Shown here piece by piece: positions 58,396 through 64,000 of a DNA stretch of 64,000 nucleotides (position 1 is the stretch's first letter; each line of letters opens with the position of its first letter). The notes beneath the pieces are model-generated. The model did not search any database. It saw only the letters and a list, made by a program, of their open reading frames with translations, and was not told the origin of the DNA. This DNA comes from Marnyiella aurantia. Lineage in GTDB: Bacteria; Bacteroidota; Bacteroidia; Flavobacteriales; Weeksellaceae. The stretch covers positions 1,612,001-1,676,000 of the forward strand of contig NZ_CP059472.1 in the NCBI RefSeq assembly GCF_014041915.1, in the 5' to 3' direction. A program made the position numbers and the translations under genes.

Positions 58396-59613
58396 TTATT
58401 TAGATTCTTCTTCGTCCTCAAAATATTCAAAAAGAAAATCATTGTAAGGGAAACGTGAGATATGGATCTTCAGCACTTCATCATAAATCATCTTCTTCAT
58501 CTCCTCAAAATTTTCTTTCGTAAGTGCCGAGATAAATACGGTTGGATATTTGGACTTGGACATCCATGTTTTTTCCCATTCCCCAAGTGAGATGTTTTTT
58601 CGTGATTCGGGAGTCAGGTCGTCCTCGTGTTTTTGTTCGTAGCTGAAATCATCAATCTTGTTGAAAACCATGATCATTGGCTTTTGATGGGCGTTTATCT
58701 CCATTAGAATCTGATTAACTGATGCTATGTGGTCCTCAAAACTTTCGTGAGAAATATCAACCACATGTATAAGTAAATCTGCTTCCCTAACCTCATCCAG
58801 GGTAGATTTGAAACTCTCTACAAGCTGAGTGGGCAATTTACGGATAAAACCCACCGTGTCCGTAAGGAGGAAAGGTAAATTTCCAATGACCACTTTACGT
58901 ACCGTGGTGTCTAAGGTAGCGAAGAGTTTATTTTCTGCAAAGACATCAGATTTGGACAGGGCGTTCATCAGGGTAGATTTTCCTACATTGGTGTATCCCA
59001 CAAGTGCTGTACGCACTACCTTTCCACGGTTGTTACGCTGTGTAGACATCTGTCTGTCTATGGTCTTCAGTTTTTCCTTCAGAAGCGAGATGCGGTCTCT
59101 GATGATTCGTCGGTCGGTCTCGATTTCCGTTTCACCGGGCCCGCGCATCCCAATTCCCCCTTTCTGTCTTTCCAGGTGAGTCCACATCCGGGTCAGTCTC
59201 GGAAGAAGATATTGATATTGCGCCAGTTCAACCTGAGTTCTTGCATACGAAGTTTGAGCGCGCTGCGCAAAAATGTCCAGAATCAGGTTGGTGCGGTCTA
59301 AAATCTTTACTTCAATTTCCCTTTCAAGATTCTTGAGTTGCGAAGGTGAAAGTTCGTCATCAAAAATTACGGTTCCGATTCCGTTTTCCTTCACATATTC
59401 TCTTACTTCCTGAGCCTTACCGCTTCCGATGAAAGTTTTGGAGTCGGGCTGGGTAAGTTTTTGAGTAAAACGTTTCACAACGGTGGCTCCTGCAGTATGA
59501 GCCAGAAATTCAAGCTCATCCATATATTCAATAAGTTTGTCCTCTTCCTGCTGTTGAGTTATCACACCCACCAGCACAGCGTTTTCATATAAATGTTCTT
59601 TATTATCCAGCAT
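58396..59613 (-). CDS. hflX: GTPase HflX
   Basis: 405-residue translational GTPase that binds the 50S subunit and splits stalled or heat-damaged ribosomes. The N-terminal HflX domain (about 1-190, with the GGIGMRGPGETEIETDRR segment) precedes the G domain: G1 GYTNVGKST, G3 DTVGFIRKLP, G4 NKIDDF. It is 32 bp downstream of the SemiSWEET gene on the same strand. Confidence 0.94.
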   Translation of the reverse strand: MLDNKEHLYENAVLVGVITQQQEEDKLIEYMDELEFLAHTAGATVVKRFTQKLTQPDSKTFIGSGKAQEVREYVKENGIGTVIFDDELSPSQLKNLEREIEVKILDRTNLILDIFAQRAQTSYARTQVELAQYQYLLPRLTRMWTHLERQKGGIGMRGPGETEIETDRRIIRDRISLLKEKLKTIDRQMSTQRNNRGKVVRTALVGYTNVGKSTLMNALSKSDVFAENKLFATLDTTVRKVVIGNLPFLLTDTVGFIRKLPTQLVESFKSTLDEVREADLLIHVVDISHESFEDHIASVNQILMEINAHQKPMIMVFNKIDDFSYEQKHEDDLTPESRKNISLGEWEKTWMSKSKYPTVFISALTKENFEEMKKMIYDEVLKIHISRFPYNDFLFEYFEDEEESK

Positions 59614-59645
59614 ATAGTTTAGTTTATTAATGTAGTGTTACAAAT

Positions 59646-59915
59646 TTAGTTTTTTTCTCCGTTATAAATCAGTCTCAGGACCACCAATACCGCTGTAGCA
59701 GCCACTGCAATACTGTTGGTCACCATCATGGAAATGTGTTCCTGCAGGATTCCGTACCACAGCCAGAGCGCAGAGCTTACAATACCAATAATGCAGGTTA
59801 GTAATGAAATTTCCTCGGCCGATTTCTCTTTCAGGATCTTAATGATTTGTGGTATGAAGAGAGCAGAAGAAAGCCCTCCTGCTATAAAGCCGATGATTTC
59901 AGGATTGATTTCCAT
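59646..59915 (-). CDS. SemiSWEET sugar transporter
   Basis: 89 residues with three membrane spans and the PQ-loop motif (P22-Q23 in FIPQIIKILKE). This is one triple-helix bundle; dimers form the transport path for sugars such as glucose or sucrose. The length and span pattern match SemiSWEETs. It is the first gene of the leftward hflX run, so its upstream region is the likely promoter. Confidence 0.9.
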   Translation of the reverse strand: MEINPEIIGFIAGGLSSALFIPQIIKILKEKSAEEISLLTCIIGIVSSALWLWYGILQEHISMMVTNSIAVAATAVLVVLRLIYNGEKN

Positions 59916-60028
59916 AATTTTTGTTGAAATGGTGCTGATTATTCAGTCAAAACGTGCCATTTTCATACCATTGGGCAGGCGTTTACAATAAAAGCAGTAA
60001 ATTAGCAGGCTTAAAATAATTTTTAAAA

Positions 60029-62164
60029 ATGAAAAGAATATTTTTATTGTTGACCTTCATGCTCAGCTTCGTACAGATGCGTGCAGATGAAGGAATGTGG
60101 TTGATGATGCTGATAAAAAGGCTGAACGGACAGGATTTGCAGAAAAAAGGTTTGAAACTTACTGCAGAAGAGATCTATTCCGTAAACCAGGCAAGTCTTA
60201 AGGATGCTATCGTGCAGTTCGGTGGCGGCTGTACAGCTGAAATCGTATCCAGGGAAGGTTTGGTTTTTACAAATCACCACTGTGGGTACGGACAGATTGC
60301 GGCACTTTCCACTCCGGAAAAAGATCACCTTACCAATGGCTTCTGGGCGATGAAGAAAAGTGAAGAACTTCCTGCAAAAGGACTTTCAGTTCGTTTTCTG
60401 GTTCGTATGGACGATGTAACCACAAGAATCAATTCACTTCTGAACAATCAAATGTCTGCAAAAGACAGAAGAGACATCATTGATGCAGAATACAAAAAAA
60501 TACAGGCTGAAAATTCTGAGAACGGCAAATATGTCGTGACTGTAAGAGATTTCTATAACGGTAACGAATTCTACTATTTCGTTTATCAGGATTTTAAGGA
60601 TGTTCGTTTGGTAGGAACTCCTCCTAATTCTATCGGAAAATTCGGTGGCGATACTGATAACTGGGAGTGGCCAAGACATACAGGTGACTTTTCAGTATTC
60701 AGAGTTTATACTGATGCTAACGGAAATCCTGCGGAATATTCTCCAAACAACATACCCTTCAAGCCTAAGCACCACCTGCCGGTTTCCATCAAGCCGATTA
60801 AACCAGGCGATATGGCAATGATCGTAGGTTACCCGGGACGTACCAACCGTTTCATGACTTCATACGGAATAGACCAACTGATCAACAAGGATTATCCAGG
60901 TTGGGTTGATGCTTCCAAAGTTGCAATGGATGTGATGAAGAAGTATATGGACCGCGACCAGGCTACAAAACTTAACTATGCTTCACAGTACGCATCTGTG
61001 GCCAATTACTGGAAAAACAGAGGCGGTACAATTGAATCTATCAAGAAAAACGGTACCATTGAAGACAAACGTAAGGTAGAGGAGGTTTACCAGACTTGGG
61101 CTGACAAATCTGAGAACAAAGATCTTTACGGAAATGTACTTGCAGATATGCAGGATTATTACAGAAAGACCTCAGCCAGAGGAATTGAGCGTAACTATGC
61201 GGCACAAATGACCAGGAATTCAAAGTATCTTTCTTTCGCAACCGGTTTTGGCTCAATGTTTAAAAATTATATTGCAGAAACTGATGCGGCCAAGAAGGCT
61301 GAACTGAAAAAGACAATAGCCGAGCGCATCAATGCTAACTATGAGAAGTTCAACCCCGCGCTGGAGCAGGAAATGCTTAAGGCTATGGTTTCTCTTTACC
61401 GTACTAAGGTTAGAAACGAAGCTGGTGCACCGTCACTTCAAACCATTAATCCTGAATTGCTTGATGAGGTAGCAAAGAACTCAATCTTTGCGACTAAAGC
61501 GTCAGCAATCGCATTCCTGAACAACCCTGATGCTCAGAAACTGAATAACGATGCCCTGCTGAAAATTGCAAACGGTTATACAGCCGATTCCAGAGCGACT
61601 GCAGAGCGCTATACAGCATATGACGATAAATTCAGCGACAGCAACCGTCTTTTCTTTGACGGTCTTCGTAAGTCACATCCTAAGCAGGAGTTCTACCCGG
61701 ATGCTAACTCTACAATGAGAATAACTTTCGGAAAGGTAGCTACACTGCCGGTACGTGATGACAGAGATTACAACGGAGTAACCAATAACTTCTATACAGA
61801 CCTGGACGGTATGGTGAAGAAGTATAAGAAAGGTGATGAAGAATTTGATCTTCCACAGCGTCTGCTGGATATGGCTGCCAAAAGAGATTATGGTCAGTAT
61901 GCTGATGCAGCAGGATACCTTCCGGTTAACTTCCTTTCTGATAATGACATTACGGGTGGAAACTCGGGTTCTCCCATTATGAATGGCAACGGCGAGCTGA
62001 TCGGTCTTGCCTTCGACGGTAACTCTGAAGCTCTTTCCGGAGACATCGTGTTCGAGGAAGACTGGCAGAAAACAATCAACGTAGATTCACGTTTTGTACT
62101 TTGGGTTATTGACAAGCTTTATGGAGCTGGTCACCTTCTGGACGAAATGACAATTGTAAAGTAA
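60029..62164 (+). CDS. dpp7: S46 dipeptidyl peptidase, DPP7-type
   Basis: 711 residues with a signal peptide (MKRIFLLLTFMLSFVQMRA). Chymotrypsin-like fold with a helical insert. Triad: histidine in TNHHCGYG (H84), aspartate in WEWPRHTGDF and serine in TGGNSGSP (about 647). The S1-pocket position 18 residues after the serine is Gly (FDGN), which marks DPP7-type specificity for hydrophobic P1 residues; DPP11-type enzymes have Arg there. It removes dipeptides from peptides in the periplasm, feeding an amino-acid diet. A paralogue follows 131 bp on. Confidence 0.92.
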   Translation: MKRIFLLLTFMLSFVQMRADEGMWLMMLIKRLNGQDLQKKGLKLTAEEIYSVNQASLKDAIVQFGGGCTAEIVSREGLVFTNHHCGYGQIAALSTPEKDHLTNGFWAMKKSEELPAKGLSVRFLVRMDDVTTRINSLLNNQMSAKDRRDIIDAEYKKIQAENSENGKYVVTVRDFYNGNEFYYFVYQDFKDVRLVGTPPNSIGKFGGDTDNWEWPRHTGDFSVFRVYTDANGNPAEYSPNNIPFKPKHHLPVSIKPIKPGDMAMIVGYPGRTNRFMTSYGIDQLINKDYPGWVDASKVAMDVMKKYMDRDQATKLNYASQYASVANYWKNRGGTIESIKKNGTIEDKRKVEEVYQTWADKSENKDLYGNVLADMQDYYRKTSARGIERNYAAQMTRNSKYLSFATGFGSMFKNYIAETDAAKKAELKKTIAERINANYEKFNPALEQEMLKAMVSLYRTKVRNEAGAPSLQTINPELLDEVAKNSIFATKASAIAFLNNPDAQKLNNDALLKIANGYTADSRATAERYTAYDDKFSDSNRLFFDGLRKSHPKQEFYPDANSTMRITFGKVATLPVRDDRDYNGVTNNFYTDLDGMVKKYKKGDEEFDLPQRLLDMAAKRDYGQYADAAGYLPVNFLSDNDITGGNSGSPIMNGNGELIGLAFDGNSEALSGDIVFEEDWQKTINVDSRFVLWVIDKLYGAGHLLDEMTIVK

Positions 62165-62182
62165 TATATACTGATAAAACTT

Positions 62183-62213
62183 AAAACCACTGACTATTTC
62201 AGTGGTTTTTTTT
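62183..62213 (+). terminator. Terminator of the first S46 peptidase gene
   Basis: Perfect 11-bp stem (62183-62193 with 62199-62209), loop CTATT, then T residues. Confidence 0.85.
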
Positions 62214-62295
62214 ATTTATAACTGCTTTAATTCCAATCTAAACCTTAAATTTTTCAAAATTTTACTACTTTAGCGACGCTAAATAAATCTAACAA

Positions 62296-64000
62296 ATGAA
62301 AAGAATATTTTTACTGTTTACATTTCTTCTGAGTTTTGTCCAAATGAAGGCGGATGAGGGAATGTGGCTGATGATGCTTATTAAAAGACTCAATGGTGTA
62401 GACATGCAGAGACAGGGTTTAAAACTGACTCCGGAAGAAATCTACTCCGTTAACAATTCATCTTTAAAAGATGCCATCGTAAGTTTTGGAGGCTTCTGTA
62501 CCGGCGAGATCGTTTCGGATCAGGGTCTTATCTTTACCAACCATCACTGCGGTTACGATGCCATTGCAGCGGCTTCAACTCCTGAAAAGGATTTCCTGAA
62601 GAATGGATTCTGGGCTGCAAGACAAAACGACGAATTCAACGCCAAGGACTTATACGTAAGGTTCCTGGTTCGTATGGACGATGCCACACAGCGTATTAAT
62701 TCCAAACTGAACAACGGTATGACTGCCGAGCAGCGCAAAGCAGTTATTGATGCTGAATACAAAGCTATACAGCAGGAAAATTCTGAGAACGGTAAGTATA
62801 CCGTGGTAGTAAAGGATTTCTTTAACGGAAATGAATTTTACTATTTCGTATACCAGGATTATAAAGATGTTCGTTTAGTTGGCGCACCTCCTTCCGCACT
62901 TGGAAAATTTGGTGGTGATACCGATAACTGGGAGTGGCCAAGACATACAGCAGATTTCGCCGTATTCAGAGTGTATGCGGATGCTAAAGGCGCGCCTGCC
63001 GAGTACAATCCTAAGAACGTACCCCTGAAGCCTAAACACCATCTTCCTGTTTCACTTAAAGGCGTTCAGCCAGGTGATTTTTCAATGATTGTGGGATATC
63101 CCGGCAGAACCAACCGCTATATGACTTCTTTCGGTATTGAAAAAATGATCAGAAACGACTACCCGGCATGGGTTGAAGCTTCAAATCTTGCCATGAAGGT
63201 GATGAAGAAGTATATGGACGGCAATAAGGCGACTCAGCTGGATTATGCATCTCAGTATGCCAATGTTGCCAATTACTGGAAAAACAGACAGGGAACTATC
63301 GACGCAGTAATCAAGAACTCTACGATTGCCGAAAAACAAAATGAGGAACGCAGGTTTCAGGACTGGGCTTCCATGCCGGGCAACAGCTTGTACAGCGGGC
63401 TTCTCCCAAATATTCAGGTGTATTATGACCAGATAGCCAACAGAAATGTGGAACGTATGTACAGTGGTATACTTCAGATGAATACGAAATACATTACGAT
63501 TCCTTTCCAGCTGGGTTCACTGTTTAAAGTTTACGCCGCTCAGGATATCAATAACAGGATTGCCATGAAACCTCAGTTGGAAGAAGCGATCAACGAACTC
63601 TATGCAGATTTTGATGCCGAGCTGGAAGGTGAAATGCTTAACTCACTTGTAAACCTTTATCAGACTAAAGTAAACCGTGATGTTGCTTCCCGTACTTTGA
63701 TGGCTCAGGCTTCTGAATCGCTTTCACTTCAGGCACATTCTTCGGTTTTTGCCAATAAGGCATCCGCGGTTAACTTTATGCTGAATCCGGATGCTCTTAA
63801 ACTGGATGCAGATCCGCTTTACAAACTTTCCAACGCGTATATTAATGATGTTAGAGCGCTAGGTACACGTTTCGCCAAGGTGGAAGCCAACTTTGCAAAG
63901 AATAACAGATTACTTCTGGACGGATACCGAAAGGCTTTTCCATCAAAAGTATTCTATCCGGATGCGAACGGTACGATGAGACTAACTTACGGAAAAGTAG
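62296..64000 (+). CDS. S46 dipeptidyl peptidase, second copy (truncated by window)
   Basis: 568 residues are visible; the window ends before the catalytic serine. The start MKRIFLLFTFLLSFVQMKA is a signal peptide almost identical in pattern to the gene at 60029. The histidine motif TNHHCGYD and the aspartate motif WEWPRHTADF are present. Over the shared length the two proteins are clearly homologous, so this is a tandem duplication. Its subtype cannot be judged, because the Gly/Arg position lies beyond the edge. A near match to the -7 element (TACTTTAG) lies upstream. Confidence 0.93.
   Translation, partial: MKRIFLLFTFLLSFVQMKADEGMWLMMLIKRLNGVDMQRQGLKLTPEEIYSVNNSSLKDAIVSFGGFCTGEIVSDQGLIFTNHHCGYDAIAAASTPEKDFLKNGFWAARQNDEFNAKDLYVRFLVRMDDATQRINSKLNNGMTAEQRKAVIDAEYKAIQQENSENGKYTVVVKDFFNGNEFYYFVYQDYKDVRLVGAPPSALGKFGGDTDNWEWPRHTADFAVFRVYADAKGAPAEYNPKNVPLKPKHHLPVSLKGVQPGDFSMIVGYPGRTNRYMTSFGIEKMIRNDYPAWVEASNLAMKVMKKYMDGNKATQLDYASQYANVANYWKNRQGTIDAVIKNSTIAEKQNEERRFQDWASMPGNSLYSGLLPNIQVYYDQIANRNVERMYSGILQMNTKYITIPFQLGSLFKVYAAQDINNRIAMKPQLEEAINELYADFDAELEGEMLNSLVNLYQTKVNRDVASRTLMAQASESLSLQAHSSVFANKASAVNFMLNPDALKLDADPLYKLSNAYINDVRALGTRFAKVEANFAKNNRLLLDGYRKAFPSKVFYPDANGTMRLTYGKV

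Noticed and set aside
1-64000. CRISPR arrays, insertion sequences, prophage or defence islands
   Set aside because: No spaced direct repeats, transposase, integrase or phage-type genes were seen anywhere in the window.

Overview
This window looks like a chromosomal segment of a Flavobacteriales bacterium (Bacteroidota), most likely of the Chryseobacterium group (Weeksellaceae). The assignment rests on several signs: a fused MurF-alanine racemase, two GLPGLI-family proteins, a SprE/PorW-type lipoprotein of the type IX secretion system, tandem S46 dipeptidyl peptidases, a TonB-dependent-receptor-like barrel with a carboxypeptidase-regulatory N-terminus, many promoters with the Bacteroidota -7 element TAnnTTTG, and weak or absent Shine-Dalgarno sequences. 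No insertion sequence, prophage, CRISPR array or defence island is visible. Almost all of the sequence is tightly packed housekeeping and envelope genes.

Layout: 1-8.9 kb holds the end of a glycosyltransferase, tRNA-Val, folC, a TolC-like channel, a SprT-like protein, mannose-1-phosphate guanylyltransferase, a secreted unknown, bcp, an endonuclease III without its Fe-S cysteines, and a DUF885 lipoprotein. 9-11.7 kb has an unknown acidic protein and an ExbB-ExbD-TonB-like operon. 11.7-16.2 kb is a leftward run: a small unknown, fabG, rsmI, an atypical Mur ligase and an acidic unknown. 16.3-24.7 kb is a rightward run: tdk, murF-alr, a patatin-type phospholipase with barrel domain, ybeY, mnmG and a methyltransferase. 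Two perfect 16-bp ParB sites (parS) flank mnmG. 24.8-26.6 kb has leftward pgk and a 0.6 kb gene-free spacer. 26.6-32.8 kb is one dense operon: rpiB, rnr, lysE-like, LD-carboxypeptidase, yraN, an SDR gene, tsaB.

32.8-37.2 kb is leftward: sprE/porW, maf, a KdsC-like phosphatase and a DUF2520 protein. 37.3-39 kb is an ECF sigma factor with a probable anti-sigma factor and a periplasmic Spy-like protein. 39.2-44.1 kb has lepA, an M14 peptidase, a small membrane protein and a JmjC/cupin-like protein. 44.3-49.4 kb combines a large outer-membrane barrel protein with two GLPGLI proteins and an inverted DinB gene. 49.5-52 kb is an iron-uptake operon (feoA, feoB and a 50-residue Cys-tailed membrane protein) behind a 23-bp palindrome that overlaps its promoter. 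52-60 kb has glmM, a TPR protein, a YkgJ Cys-cluster protein, a group III truncated haemoglobin, a Ca2+/H+ antiporter, a DUF6122 protein, a HEAT-like DNA-alkylation-repair protein, hflX and a SemiSWEET. 60-64 kb carries two S46 peptidases, the second cut by the window edge.

The observations most worth a second look are the parS pair around mnmG, the palindromic operator at feoA, two structured intergenic elements (41.06-41.17 kb and 55.55-55.66 kb), the sigma/anti-sigma/Spy-like trio, and several enzymes with altered metal-ligand residues (Nth, Tdk, YbeY). I did not find a clear-cut novel multi-gene system.
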